From an uncultured Saprospirales bacterium (GTDB taxonomy: Bacteria > Bacteroidota > Bacteroidia > Chitinophagales > Saprospiraceae), in the NCBI GenBank assembly GCA_937926355.1, contig CALAZP010000276.1, forward strand, positions 8,094-72,093: 64,000 nt of DNA, read 5' to 3'. The notes under the pieces were generated by a model. It worked only from the letters and a program-made list of their open reading frames with translations, searched no databases and was not told the origin of the DNA. Positions within the stretch are counted from its first letter, which is position 1, and each line of letters begins with the position of its first letter. This document shows, one piece after another, positions 24,527-34,341 of this stretch. A program made the position numbers and the translations under genes.

Positions 24527-25657
24527 CTAAATATGAAGGAAATCAACAATTTCAAGACCGTATCCCATCAATCCAATCCTTTTTTTTGGGTTATTGGTGA
24601 TAAGATTGATTCTTCTGACATTTAAATCTCTCAATATTTGTGCTCCGACTCCAAAATCTCGATGATCTATTTCTTGGGTTGCCTCAGAATCAAATAGTTC
24701 ATTTGTCAAACCTTTTTGGTAAGCTATTAATTTTTCAATAATGCCAGGATCCTTTTCTTTGTGCCTCATCAATAATAAAACCCCCATTCCATGTTTGCCA
24801 AAATATTTTAAAAACTTATTGAAACCAGAACCTTCATTGAAAATATTGCTTATTAAATCACTAGAATCTACTGAAGAGTGTACTCTAACAGGGATAGTTT
24901 CCGTTTCATCCCAATTTCCATGAGTCACTGCAAGATGAATATCACCAGTTGTGATTTGTTTGTATGCCGTAATTGTATAATTGAAGGAGTCTTTTTCAAT
25001 GGTCACTTCAGTCATTTTTTCAATTAACCTTTCATTGTGTAATCTATAGGCTACTAAATCCTTGATAGATATGATTTTAAGGTTGAATTTTTGAGCAATT
25101 TTGGCTAATTGTGGTAGCCTTGCCATTGAGCCGTCCTCATTTAAGATTTCGACCAATACCCCTGCAGGATTAAATCCAGCTAATCTAGCAAGATCAATTG
25201 CTGCTTCGGTATGCCCCGTTCTTCTCAATACCCCACCTGTTTTGGCCTTTAAAGGAAAAATATGGCCTGGCCTTGCATAATCACTAGCCTTAGTTTGAGG
25301 ATCAGTTAATTTTTTAATACCAGTAGCTCTATCATAAGCTGAAATTCCAGTTGTACAACCATGACCAATTAAATCAATAGAAACTGTAAAAGCAGTCTCA
25401 TGCATAGCTGTATTAGTCTTCACCATCATTTCTAAGTCTAATTCAGCAGCTCTATTTTCATCTAGTGGTGTACAAATTAGGCCTCTACCATGAGTTGCCA
25501 TAAAATTGATAATCTCAGGAGTGATACAATCGGCTGCACAAATGAAATCACCTTCATTTTCTCTATCCTCATCATCAACTACTATTACCACTTCTCCTTT
25601 TTTAATGGCTTCAATGGCGTCATGAATGCTGTCTAACCTAATATTATTGGATTTCAT
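24527..25657 (-). CDS. ribB: RibBA-like protein: active RibB domain, degenerate GTP cyclohydrolase II domain
   Basis: Residues 1-200 are a complete 3,4-dihydroxy-2-butanone-4-phosphate synthase: VVDDEDRENEGDFICAAD, FMATHGRGLICTPL, TAFTVSID, TGISAYDRA, RPGHIFPLKA, RTGHTEAAIDLA. Residues 205-376 have the GTP cyclohydrolase II fold outline (VRVHS at the expected place, DFGVGAQILRDLNVRRINLITNNPKK) but the zinc-binding C..CxC cysteines are absent: after VRVHS the sequence reads SVDSSDLISNIFNEGSG. The RibA activity is therefore probably lost and a separate RibA should exist. Overlaps the upstream glycosyltransferase by 4 bases (ATGA). Confidence 0.88.
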   Translation of the reverse strand: MKSNNIRLDSIHDAIEAIKKGEVVIVVDDEDRENEGDFICAADCITPEIINFMATHGRGLICTPLDENRAAELDLEMMVKTNTAMHETAFTVSIDLIGHGCTTGISAYDRATGIKKLTDPQTKASDYARPGHIFPLKAKTGGVLRRTGHTEAAIDLARLAGFNPAGVLVEILNEDGSMARLPQLAKIAQKFNLKIISIKDLVAYRLHNERLIEKMTEVTIEKDSFNYTITAYKQITTGDIHLAVTHGNWDETETIPVRVHSSVDSSDLISNIFNEGSGFNKFLKYFGKHGMGVLLLMRHKEKDPGIIEKLIAYQKGLTNELFDSEATQEIDHRDFGVGAQILRDLNVRRINLITNNPKKRIGLMGYGLEIVDFLHI

Positions 25658-26844
25658 TTTCTATTTGGTGGTTCCCAGATATTTGAATTAAGGCCGCTAA
25701 GATATTTTAAAAACCCTAAAAGTAACCCAAAGTTCATGACTAAAAAATAATGGACTTTACGAGGAAGAAAAAATGGGATTTTAAAAAGAGTAAAGATTTG
25801 ATCTAGGAAAAAAGGAATTATTAAAATAAAATTCAATCCAATGAAAATATAGCTGGCTATTGGATTACCGGAGCCTTGCCATAACATAAAAGCTAGATAA
25901 ATAATCAAAATAAAAAAGGGGCTTAACCATCTAAAAAACTTATGTGAAATAAAAATAAAGCTTAAAGTAGAATTAAAAGGTGGAAACCAAATTTGGGGGA
26001 ATTTCCTTACGAGTTGCCAATTACCACTTGAAATTCTAATTTTCCTTTTTAGCTCTTCATATATTAGAGAGGAAACCTTTTCAAAACATTTAGAATCAAG
26101 AGATGTAATTACTTTTTTTCCCTTTGTAAGCACATCCAATGCAAGGTATAAATCATCAACTACCAAATAGGAGGGAATGGCTTTGAACGCGGTGGATCGC
26201 AGTGCAAAACAACCACCAAATGGTCCCATTGTCATACCCCAAATACGACCCTCTTGGAATTTTAATTGGGATTCCAAATTAATATACATACCCTCGGCTC
26301 TACTAATTCCTTTGTTTCCCAAACCCAATGGAATCATATTAGCGTCAACCAAATCTACTTCTTGATCTGCAAAAGGTTGGACCAGTTCTTTTATGGTATC
26401 TTCATTTATCAAGACGTTGGCATCCGTAAATATTAATATATGATCTTTCTGTTGAGGAAAAATGTTGAGTGCCTCTTCCACCAAATTATTAATAACATTA
26501 GTTTTTCCTCTTCTTTTACCGAAGGGAAAAAAAAAGATGGAGAATGGGCTTTTGTGGGAAGAAATTATTCCATTCGATTTGTCAGTAGAGTTATCAGAAC
26601 CAATAAATACATTAAGTTTATCCTTAGGATAATTTGAACTTGATATAGTTGCTAATTTTTCCTCTAAAACGAGTTCTTCATTGTAAACAGACATTATAAT
26701 CGAAATATGCGGATATATAGTTTGACTAAATTTAGAACCGTTCGGTTTTAAATTTTTGTATTTCAAAGAGACGTAAAGCGGGAAGATTAAATAGGTATGG
26801 AGAAGGGCTAGGAAAGAAAAAATTATAGCAATAAAATAAACCAT
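25654..26844 (-). CDS. Glycosyltransferase family 2, membrane-anchored
   Basis: 396 aa. N-terminal membrane helix, then a GT-A domain: PHISIIMSVYNEE, FIGSDNSTDKS, the metal-binding FTDAN, VVDDLYLALDVLTKG (acceptor-side acidic residues) and RKIRISSGNWQLV, a QxxRW-like region. Three or four membrane helices follow. This layout is that of processive or lipid-linked surface-polysaccharide synthases. It follows a GT4 gene by two bases and overlaps ribB. Sugar and acceptor are unknown. Confidence 0.85.
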   Translation of the reverse strand: MVYFIAIIFSFLALLHTYLIFPLYVSLKYKNLKPNGSKFSQTIYPHISIIMSVYNEELVLEEKLATISSSNYPKDKLNVFIGSDNSTDKSNGIISSHKSPFSIFFFPFGKRRGKTNVINNLVEEALNIFPQQKDHILIFTDANVLINEDTIKELVQPFADQEVDLVDANMIPLGLGNKGISRAEGMYINLESQLKFQEGRIWGMTMGPFGGCFALRSTAFKAIPSYLVVDDLYLALDVLTKGKKVITSLDSKCFEKVSSLIYEELKRKIRISSGNWQLVRKFPQIWFPPFNSTLSFIFISHKFFRWLSPFFILIIYLAFMLWQGSGNPIASYIFIGLNFILIIPFFLDQIFTLFKIPFFLPRKVHYFLVMNFGLLLGFLKYLSGLNSNIWEPPNRK

Positions 26845-26846
26845 AT

Positions 26847-28055
26847 TCAGATTAATGGAGCAATAAGTTGTTGCTGGTAATAATTAATTAATTGCTTTCC
26901 TAAGTTTTGGTTTGAAAATTTTGAATGAATTAAACTTTTAGCTGCCACACCTATATGTAGATTTTCCTCGTAATGTGTTGCCAATTGTATAATTTTTTCT
27001 GCATATACAGAAGGCGTATCTGCTATAATGATATTTTCTCCATTATTAACAGGTATTCCTTCGGCTCCAAGAGTAGAGGTTACAATAACCTTTCCTAGTG
27101 CCATACCTTCCAATATTTTTACTCGCATACCGCTTCCTGACAGCAAGGGAACGATCAATACGTGATTATTCATCATAAAATCAATAGCACTTGAAATTTC
27201 TCCATGTAAGGTTACATTATGGAGGTTTTTTTTCTTAAGTGTATTAGGCATATTTCTACCAGCAATATTCAAATGGGCATACTTTCCTAAATTAAAAGGT
27301 TTCCACACAAACTTTAAAAACCAATCTAACCCTTCAATATTCGGCATCCAATCCAATGCACCGATAAAACCAATTTGTAATGTTTTTTTTTCTTTGACAG
27401 TTATTTGATTATATTTTAAGGTTTCTATTCCAACGGGTATGATTTTTGATTTGACTTTAATTCCCCATTCCATGAAGACCAAATTGTCCGGTCTAGAAAT
27501 AGGGATAACTAAATCAGGATTTTTCAAATTTCTTATTTCAAATTGCTTTAATTTACGAGCAACTCTTGAATAAATCCATTTATTTAAAAAATGGGCATTT
27601 TTGGCCATTCTTTCCCAAATTAAGCTTTCTACATTGTGAGTTCTCAAGGAAATAAGTCCAGAAAAATGTTTTCTAATTATTGGAATATACTGTGCCAAGA
27701 ATATACTTTCTAGTTGAATTACGTTGAATTCATTTTTAGAAAGGATATTTATAATTGCATTTTTAAATTGGTTTGAATGGTATTTCTTTGCTATAAAAGA
27801 ATCTTTACTCCAAAAAGAAAATAAGAATTTAGTCCATTTGAAACGATTATCAATAGTAACTTTTTCAATTTCTGAATAAACGGAAAGTTCTTTAGGTATT
27901 TCTGGATCTTTGTAAAAATGTTTTAGTGTATTCATTGCTAATAAAGACAACTCTGCTCCATTGCTTTTAAGACCCTTAGCCATATTAACAATAGCTAACG
28001 ATTCACCATCTTTAAGTGGGTAGGGAAATTTTTTAGAAACCTGAAGAATTTTCAT
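26847..28055 (-). CDS. Glycosyltransferase family 4
   Basis: 402 aa GT-B enzyme. N-terminal KILQVSKKFPYPLKDGESLA, a domain junction near residue 200, and the nucleotide-sugar motif GSGMRVKILEGMALGKVIVT (about 310-330) followed by AEGI. Probably retaining, cytoplasmic or membrane-associated, acting on a cell-surface polysaccharide with the GT2 two bases downstream. The M1 peptidase gene ends 21 bases upstream, so these may share a transcript without sharing a function. Confidence 0.87.
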   Translation of the reverse strand: MKILQVSKKFPYPLKDGESLAIVNMAKGLKSNGAELSLLAMNTLKHFYKDPEIPKELSVYSEIEKVTIDNRFKWTKFLFSFWSKDSFIAKKYHSNQFKNAIINILSKNEFNVIQLESIFLAQYIPIIRKHFSGLISLRTHNVESLIWERMAKNAHFLNKWIYSRVARKLKQFEIRNLKNPDLVIPISRPDNLVFMEWGIKVKSKIIPVGIETLKYNQITVKEKKTLQIGFIGALDWMPNIEGLDWFLKFVWKPFNLGKYAHLNIAGRNMPNTLKKKNLHNVTLHGEISSAIDFMMNNHVLIVPLLSGSGMRVKILEGMALGKVIVTSTLGAEGIPVNNGENIIIADTPSVYAEKIIQLATHYEENLHIGVAAKSLIHSKFSNQNLGKQLINYYQQQLIAPLI

Positions 28056-28076
28056 GAAGAGATTATAGCCATTAAC

Positions 28077-29927
28077 CTAAAGGTTTTCGAAAATATTATT
28101 GGCCCTTTCAGTATCTGCTAATCTCATAGAAGGGTCAATTTCTATCTTTTGAATTTCATCAAGATTAAAAGGCAAAATCATTTCATAATTAGGAGCTACC
28201 CAATGCCAATCACTTAATATTTCATAATTCAGATCATCCCACTCGTTTTGTTTTTCTCCTCTCATAATCCCTAAGGGAATATTATATACTGCAATTGTTC
28301 CATCTTTTAGGGTTACAAAAAGATCAATAGGCATGGGCATATTTCCAATTCTCGATAAAATAATCTCAGTCTGGTTTGAATCAATACTTTGAGAAACTTT
28401 CTCTATTCCGTAATCTATAGAATGGGTTGAATGAACAAAATACTCCTTATACCAATCCAATTCCATCATTGAATTTTTCTCCATGATTCTAATCAAGTCA
28501 TTAGCATTAGGATGCTTAAATTTCCAAGTATTAAAATAATCTAGGAGTGCCTTTTCGTGTATGTTTTTTCCAATTATATATTCAAGTTGATGCATAAAAA
28601 CAGCTCCTTTGGAATAGGAACCTACCCCATAAGCGGCATTAGTACTAAAATGGTCAGCATGAGTAATTAAAGGTTCTTCATATCCACTTTTTGAAAAATT
28701 GATATAGGAATTATAAGAACTACTCTGTGGGAAAAGACTTGGATCACCTGGAATTAAATTTTGCTTTTTTAGATAATTCATCACCTCATTAGATGCGTAA
28801 CTAGTAAATCCTTCATCCATCCAAGGATAAAGGGATTCATTACTACCCAACATCATCTGATACCAAGAATGCATCAATTCATGAACAGCTACACCTACTA
28901 AACTTGAAAATGATCTCTGTCCAGTAATTAAAGTTGCCATTGGATATTCCATGCCTCCGTCTCCTCCTTGAAGGAAAGAATACTGTTTATAGGCATATTG
29001 ACCAAATCTTTTGTTAATATATTCAAAAACTTGATCCATTACATTCGGAAGTTTTTCCCAATTTTCTGTAGTTCGCTCACCAGGTTCAAATAAAAAATGC
29101 ATTTCCATACCATCTTCCCTTAGATATTTGATGTGTCGGTAATCTGGATCGGCAGACCAGACAAAATCATGAACATTCGGTGCTACAAAATGCCATTTGA
29201 TTTTTTCGTTATCAATATTGACATTACCGGGATTGTTTTCATAACCATGACCTATTTCATTTGGATTCTGTAGGTACCCTGTCCCTCCTAAAACATAGTT
29301 TTTATCTATTGTGATAGTAACGTCAAAATCACCCCATATTCCATAGAATTCCCTGCCAATATAAGGGTTAGCGTGCCATCCTAGGTAATCATACTCAGCT
29401 AACTTGGGATACCATTGAGCCATAGAATAGGCAATACCTTCACGGCTATTACGACCATTTCTTCTAACTTGAATAGGAACCTGACCTTTAAATTTTATAT
29501 TAATAGTATTTTCACTATTAGGAAGAAGCGGATTATTCAGGTGAATTTCCATTACAGTCCCTTCAATATGAAAATCTGTTTCTATTCCGTTAATGGCAAG
29601 ATATTCAATGTTTTGATATCCTATTTCATCTGGATTGAGTTGATTAATCCTTTCTCCTACCCTTCTATCTGGATCTTTTATGGTCAAAGACCTAATGTCC
29701 ATATCACTGCCAGGTTGGAAAGCATTCAAATAGAGGTGAAAAAAAAGCTGGTGTAGTGAATCAGGAGAATTATTGAAATAAGTAATTTCTTGTTGTCCTA
29801 CAAAAGTGTGGTTACTCACCTCAAAGTCAATATCTATTTTATACTTAATACTCTGTTGCCATCTATCAGATTGGGCGTTGAGCAAACAAACATTAAAAAA
29901 AAATAGAAGAATAAATATATTTTTCAT
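28077..29927 (-). CDS. Exported M1-family zinc metallopeptidase
   Basis: Aminopeptidase-type M1 protein, 616 aa from ATG 29927 (signal peptide MKNIFILLFFFNVCLLNAQ). The N-terminal beta-sandwich precedes the catalytic domain: GDGGMEYPMATLITG (the GxMEN-like substrate motif, here GGMEYP), and HELMH with zinc ligands His349, His353 and Glu372 (HExxH-x18-E), ending WMDEGFTSYAS. A frame extension to 30005 would hide the signal peptide and was rejected. Likely periplasmic or surface peptide digestion. Confidence 0.9.
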   Translation of the reverse strand: MKNIFILLFFFNVCLLNAQSDRWQQSIKYKIDIDFEVSNHTFVGQQEITYFNNSPDSLHQLFFHLYLNAFQPGSDMDIRSLTIKDPDRRVGERINQLNPDEIGYQNIEYLAINGIETDFHIEGTVMEIHLNNPLLPNSENTINIKFKGQVPIQVRRNGRNSREGIAYSMAQWYPKLAEYDYLGWHANPYIGREFYGIWGDFDVTITIDKNYVLGGTGYLQNPNEIGHGYENNPGNVNIDNEKIKWHFVAPNVHDFVWSADPDYRHIKYLREDGMEMHFLFEPGERTTENWEKLPNVMDQVFEYINKRFGQYAYKQYSFLQGGDGGMEYPMATLITGQRSFSSLVGVAVHELMHSWYQMMLGSNESLYPWMDEGFTSYASNEVMNYLKKQNLIPGDPSLFPQSSSYNSYINFSKSGYEEPLITHADHFSTNAAYGVGSYSKGAVFMHQLEYIIGKNIHEKALLDYFNTWKFKHPNANDLIRIMEKNSMMELDWYKEYFVHSTHSIDYGIEKVSQSIDSNQTEIILSRIGNMPMPIDLFVTLKDGTIAVYNIPLGIMRGEKQNEWDDLNYEILSDWHWVAPNYEMILPFNLDEIQKIEIDPSMRLADTERANNIFENL

Positions 29928-30027
29928 CTGTAATAACATTTCGTCAAAGATACCAATGGACAACCTATTATTGATAGTAAATCGAAAAGTATTTAAATAA
30001 AACAATTAATTTTACCGCATTAAGAAA

Positions 30028-30588
30028 ATGAACATGAAAAATATTTTTTTTATTTCTATTGCCCTATTGATCATTGGGGTCCTTGGAAGGGTTATACCGC
30101 ACCCACCTAATTTTACCCCAATTGGTGGGATAATTATTTTCAGTGTGCTGAAAATTGAAAATAAATTTTTTAAATATTTATTTCCATTATTCGTTTTTTG
30201 GATCAGTGACTTAATTGTCAATAATGTACTCATTCCCAACCAATTCCCTCAATATTATCAAGGATTTTCACTCTTTGGAAGTGGGTATATTTACCTGGCT
30301 CTTATCACTATTGTTGCAAGTTTGGAGCGCTACACTAGCCGCAATTCTAGAAGCCCCATTCTAGGAGGTAGTTTAATATCAGCCACCTTATTTTTTTTAA
30401 TAACTAATTTTGGAGTTTGGGTAGGAAGTTCCATATATCCATCCACTTTTTTAGGATTTATACTTTGCTTGGGGGCTGGAGTTCCATTTTTTGGCAACCA
30501 TCTATTAAGTACCTTAATGTATTCTTTTATATTGGTTAAGGGCTACGAAATAGCCAAAGATTTTAGTTTGAAAAAATACTTAAACTAA
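30028..30588 (+). CDS. DUF6580-type membrane protein, putative transporter subunit
   Basis: 186 aa with about five membrane segments. LGRVIPHPPNFTPIGGIIIFS at residues 15-35 (only part quoted) is the conserved start of this family, which resembles substrate-binding subunits of ECF-type vitamin transporters. The substrate is unknown and no ECF ATPase is nearby. The protein's stop overlaps the PgpH stop across CTAA. Confidence 0.65.
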   Translation: MNMKNIFFISIALLIIGVLGRVIPHPPNFTPIGGIIIFSVLKIENKFFKYLFPLFVFWISDLIVNNVLIPNQFPQYYQGFSLFGSGYIYLALITIVASLERYTSRNSRSPILGGSLISATLFFLITNFGVWVGSSIYPSTFLGFILCLGAGVPFFGNHLLSTLMYSFILVKGYEIAKDFSLKKYLN

Positions 30589-32633
30589 TTTTTTTGAGCA
30601 CTAGGATATTCGATACGAGGGTGATGAATAGATTTTAAAAGTTGTCCAAAAACGATCTTGCACTGATTAAGTTCTTTAATGGTCAATTCAGACTCTTCTA
30701 ATTGCTTTCCTTCCATTTTCTTTTTAAAAAGATCTTCTAAAAGGTAGTTAATTTGTTCCTGATTAGGGTTTTTAAGACTTCTTGCGGCTGCTTCAACGGT
30801 ATCCGCAAGCATTAATAGGCTTTGTTCCTTGGTTTTAGGGATAGGTCCAGGATATTGATAATCTTCTTTATTTGGTTTTTTTCCCTCTTTGATTGCCTTG
30901 TTAAAAAAGTAGGAAACTTCGGAGGTGCCATGATGAGTCGATATAAATTCGCATATTTCCTCGGGAAGTCCGGCCTTTCTACCCATTTCTAAGCCATCTT
31001 TAACATGATCTATTATTATTTGTGAACTTTCCTCAGGGGAAATAGATTCATGTGGATTTTCAGCATTTTGATTTTCGATAAAAAATTTGGGATTAAGACT
31101 TTTTCCAATATCGTGGTATAAAGCCCCAACTTTCACCAGTAAATGAGAAGCTCCAATTTTCCTTGCAGCAGATTCAGCCAAATTAGCCACTTGTAAGGAA
31201 TGTTGCATGGTTCCTGGAGCTTCATTGGCCAATTTTTGTAACAATGGATGATTCATATCGGAAAGCTCAACCAAAGTGAGGGAAGATAAAAAGCCAAACA
31301 GTCTTTCTATCATCGGAATTAATGGGTATGCCAAAAGTGTCAAAAAAGCATTTATTGCAATCCATTTTACAAATAAAAATTCTAATTGTTGAATGTCTCC
31401 CTTAATTACAAGATTGATTGCTATTATAGAAATAGTGTAAGTAATTAAAACAAAAAGAATAGAATTGAAGAAATTATTCCAAGATCGAGTGTCCTTGAAA
31501 CTTAGAATTACCACAGCTCCAACTAATATTTCAGTAAAAATAAATTGAAAATTATAACTTGAAATCGAAGCTACCAACAGAACATTAGTGACATGGGTAA
31601 AAAATGCCAACCTTGAAGGAAAAAATGATTTTATGACAATTGGAACGATTGCAAAGGGAATGAGATAAGGGGATAAAAATTCAAACTGTTCGACAGTATA
31701 ATTGAGGTAAACATAAATCGGAAACCAAGAAAAAATGAAAAGGAAATTTTTCAAAAGGGTGAAATAATTTTGGTTTACCTTAAAAAGGTATACTGCAAAG
31801 ACCACCAATACAAGCCATACTAAAATCAGATGGCCAAAGTAATTCCAAAGACTGGTTTTTTCTGAATTAAACTCGTTGTCGTAAAATATTTTTAATGAAT
31901 TTAATTTCCTATATGACTCTTCATTGACAACAGCTCCTTTCGTTATCAACAATGTACCCGTCTCTACCATTCCTCTTGTTGGGAGGATATCATTGATTAA
32001 TTCATCTTTAATCTCATCAGAGAATTGTTGATTGTAAACTATACTAGGAATGATAATCTGGTTGAGAATAGGGTATAAAAAATCTGGATTTTTTAACTTT
32101 GATTCAGGCAGAAGATCAAAAAGTTGAATTTTAGCATCTCTGTAATTCAAAAATTCCTCACTTACTCTTTGTTGCAAAGTATTACCTTGCATTAAGTAAA
32201 GTGAAAAGGGTCTTTTTAGCGATAAACTATCATAGTCAATGATCCCTAATTTATAAATATCATTTAGGTACCTAATTCCAAAATTATAATATAACTGAGG
32301 ATTTGCTAATAAATCGGGGAAATCCTGCAAATTAGATTTAGTGGAAATTTGTTGATTAAAAATCTCCTCAAAATTAAACTTAACCTCTCGCTCTACATCA
32401 TCTAAAATCGTGAAGTAAGGGATAAAATTTTTCTCTATTTCATCAATTTCCCTCTCTATTTCTGTTTCTGACTTAAGAATAGGAAAATCTAAAGGAGCAG
32501 TTAAATCGTCGTAATTCCAAAGATTTCCAAGAGAAAAATCATATTGAAATGTATTTTTTTTGGGGAAAAAGTAACTTATTGCAAAGGTTAAGCCCAGAAG
32601 TAATGCTATCCTACTTAGGAATACAATTTTCAT
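30585..32633 (-). CDS. PgpH-type 7TM-HD phosphodiesterase (cyclic di-AMP)
   Basis: 682 aa. N-terminal membrane helix and large extracytoplasmic domain (residues about 30-260), a seven-helix membrane block (about 265-450), and a C-terminal HDIG domain: HSLQVANLAESAARKIGA, GALYHDIGKSLNP, NPHESISPEESSQIIIDHVKDG, and FISTHHGTSEVSYF. This order is that of PgpH, which hydrolyses c-di-AMP to pApA. A c-di-AMP signalling system is therefore likely, although no diadenylate cyclase is visible. The gene follows the PduO-type adenosyltransferase by two bases. Confidence 0.9.
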   Translation of the reverse strand: MKIVFLSRIALLLGLTFAISYFFPKKNTFQYDFSLGNLWNYDDLTAPLDFPILKSETEIEREIDEIEKNFIPYFTILDDVEREVKFNFEEIFNQQISTKSNLQDFPDLLANPQLYYNFGIRYLNDIYKLGIIDYDSLSLKRPFSLYLMQGNTLQQRVSEEFLNYRDAKIQLFDLLPESKLKNPDFLYPILNQIIIPSIVYNQQFSDEIKDELINDILPTRGMVETGTLLITKGAVVNEESYRKLNSLKIFYDNEFNSEKTSLWNYFGHLILVWLVLVVFAVYLFKVNQNYFTLLKNFLFIFSWFPIYVYLNYTVEQFEFLSPYLIPFAIVPIVIKSFFPSRLAFFTHVTNVLLVASISSYNFQFIFTEILVGAVVILSFKDTRSWNNFFNSILFVLITYTISIIAINLVIKGDIQQLEFLFVKWIAINAFLTLLAYPLIPMIERLFGFLSSLTLVELSDMNHPLLQKLANEAPGTMQHSLQVANLAESAARKIGASHLLVKVGALYHDIGKSLNPKFFIENQNAENPHESISPEESSQIIIDHVKDGLEMGRKAGLPEEICEFISTHHGTSEVSYFFNKAIKEGKKPNKEDYQYPGPIPKTKEQSLLMLADTVEAAARSLKNPNQEQINYLLEDLFKKKMEGKQLEESELTIKELNQCKIVFGQLLKSIHHPRIEYPSAQKN

Positions 32634-32635
32634 TA

Positions 32636-33190
32636 TTACTCAGATTTCCATTTAATTTCTTCCACTTGGAGTTGGAATCCAACAAACCTTGCTAAAACGA
32701 AGAGAAAGTCGGAAAGTCTGTTAATATAAGTAATTATTTCAATGGGAAAATTAAATTCTAAACTTAGTCCAAAAATCTCTCTCTCTGCCCTCCTGCAAAT
32801 AGCTCTGGTCACGTGGCATTTGGAAACTATAGAATGACCTCCTGGTAAAATAAAATTACTTAAGTCAGGCAAGCATTGATCTAAATTATCCATCCATTTT
32901 TCTAAATTTCCAATAGAATCTTCATTTGGAATTTTTACAGTTAACAACTGGGAATCTTCAGCCGCCAATATTGAACCGATATTAAAAATATAATTTTGTA
33001 TTTCTAGAATGGATGTTTGGATATTTTTGAGGGAAAGAGAAATATTTAAATCATCTCTTACCCAACCTAAATAAGAATTTAGCTCATCTAAAGTACCAAT
33101 TACCATTAACCTCGGATGATTTTTGGGTACTCTCTCACCACCAAGTAAGGAGGTGAAACCTTGGTCACCCGTCTTCGTATATATTTTCAT
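32636..33190 (-). CDS. Cob(I)alamin adenosyltransferase, PduO type
   Basis: Converts cob(I)alamin to adenosylcobalamin. 184 aa four-helix ATR. N-terminal MKIYTKTGDQGFTSLLGGERVPK is the ATP-binding motif (first part quoted), GTLDELNSYLGW the next, and RAICRRAERE the conserved arginine/glutamate motif near residue 137. It stands between an ABC ATPase (5 bases upstream) and PgpH. A B12-dependent enzyme such as methylmalonyl-CoA mutase is expected elsewhere. Confidence 0.94.
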   Translation of the reverse strand: MKIYTKTGDQGFTSLLGGERVPKNHPRLMVIGTLDELNSYLGWVRDDLNISLSLKNIQTSILEIQNYIFNIGSILAAEDSQLLTVKIPNEDSIGNLEKWMDNLDQCLPDLSNFILPGGHSIVSKCHVTRAICRRAEREIFGLSLEFNFPIEIITYINRLSDFLFVLARFVGFQLQVEEIKWKSE

Positions 33191-33195
33191 TATTA

Positions 33196-33927
33196 TTATT
33201 CAGCTTTATATCGATGAGAAGGATCATATGCGCTGATAATTTTCTCATTTCTAACATCACTTTCAATTAACCCATCTCGTAACCGAACAATTCTATGAGC
33301 ATGTTCAGCAATATCCGGTTCATGGGTAACTAAGATGATAGTATTACCATTTTTGTGGAGATTTTCAAAAATCTCCATAATTTCTACTGATGTTTTAGTA
33401 TCAAGATTACCAGTTGGTTCATCTGCTAAGATAATAGAGGGATCATTCACTAGTGCTCTAGCAATGGCAACTCGCTGTCTCTGTCCTCCAGATAACTCAT
33501 TTGGCTTATGGTGTACTCTATCACCTAAACCGACTAAACCTAAAACTTCTTTGGCTCTAGCTTGTCGTTTAGATCTATTCCATCCAGCATATACGAGCGG
33601 TAAGGCAACGTTATCCAAGGAGGAAAGTCTTGGTAATAAATTAAAGGTTTGAAAGACAAAACCAATATATTTATTACGAATTTCTGCCAATCCACTATCA
33701 TTCATAGTGGATACTCTTTCTCCATCTAGCCAATATTCACCATTTGTAGGGGTATCCAAGCATCCTAAAAGATTCATTAGTGTAGACTTTCCTGAACCGG
33801 AAGCTCCCATCAAAGCAACATACTCATTAGGATACACATCTAGTGATACAGATTGTAAGGCCTTCACTACAGTTGTACCCATGGTATAATGTCTTTGAAG
33901 ATCTTTTATGGTGATAATTGGCTCCAT
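33196..33927 (-). CDS. ABC transporter ATP-binding protein, LolD/MacB type
   Basis: 243 aa ATPase. Walker [11 protein letters not shown] (about 41-50), Q-loop [11 protein letters not shown], signature [15 protein letters not shown] (about 142-156), Walker [12 protein letters not shown], switch VTHEPD. The sequence order and [14 protein letters not shown] loop place it with the MacB/LolD/FtsE-like exporters, which usually act with an FtsX-like permease. No permease gene is nearby, so its partner is unknown. Follows gatC by 9 bases. Confidence 0.92.
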   Translation of the reverse strand: MEPIITIKDLQRHYTMGTTVVKALQSVSLDVYPNEYVALMGASGSGKSTLMNLLGCLDTPTNGEYWLDGERVSTMNDSGLAEIRNKYIGFVFQTFNLLPRLSSLDNVALPLVYAGWNRSKRQARAKEVLGLVGLGDRVHHKPNELSGGQRQRVAIARALVNDPSIILADEPTGNLDTKTSVEIMEIFENLHKNGNTIILVTHEPDIAEHAHRIVRLRDGLIESDVRNEKIISAYDPSHRYKAE

Positions 33928-33936
33928 GTTTTTATT

Positions 33937-34236
33937 TTAATTTTTTTCTATGAATTTTGGAACAACAAAAAAGGAATTCAATTTATCGGGGGCATTCTTT
34001 AGTGCGTCTTCAGAACCAACTTGATTAGCTACCTCATCATTTCTCCATTCTATTCCTTTTTCTACCATTTTTGCTACCACACCTAAATCTTTTTCATTAA
34101 TATTTTCAAGGGTATCGAACATGTTCAATATATTATGAAGTTCATTTTTAATTTCTACCCTTTCGGAATCATTTAGTTTTAATTTGGCTAATCTTTCAAG
34201 ATGTAATATTAATTGATCATCTACAAGTACCGACAT
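33937..34236 (-). CDS. gatC: Asp-tRNA(Asn)/Glu-tRNA(Gln) amidotransferase subunit C
   Basis: Small scaffold subunit of the GatCAB amidotransferase that makes Gln-tRNA or Asn-tRNA. 99 aa, usual length. LERLAKLKLNDSERVEIKNEL and the FDTLENINEKDLG segment are the conserved helix and loop, followed by the extended tail that wraps GatA. First gene of the gatC-ABC-PduO-PgpH run. gatA and gatB are not in the window. Confidence 0.92.
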   Translation of the reverse strand: MSVLVDDQLILHLERLAKLKLNDSERVEIKNELHNILNMFDTLENINEKDLGVVAKMVEKGIEWRNDEVANQVGSEDALKNAPDKLNSFFVVPKFIEKN

Positions 34237-34278
34237 ATTTTAGAAGTTTAGAATGATTTCTTCGTCAAAACAAGCAAA

Positions 34279-34286
34279 CAAAGTTA
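34279..34286 (-). promoter_or_regulatory. Possible -7 element for the gatC operon
   Basis: On the minus strand this reads TAACTTTG (TAnnTTTG), 42 bases before the gatC ATG. No clear -33 TTTG is found at 18-20 bases upstream. It lies in a 105-base AT-rich divergent region shared with the deoxynucleoside kinase gene. Confidence 0.35.
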
Positions 34287-34341
34287 TTTATTATATTATT
34301 GTATTCTCTTTTAAGACAATAAATTCTACAAGAAGCCTTTT

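Noticed and set aside
29415..29756. 113-codon plus-strand open frame inside the M1 peptidase gene
   Set aside because: The minus-strand peptidase is clearly real, with signal peptide and HExxH; the antisense frame has no recognisable features.
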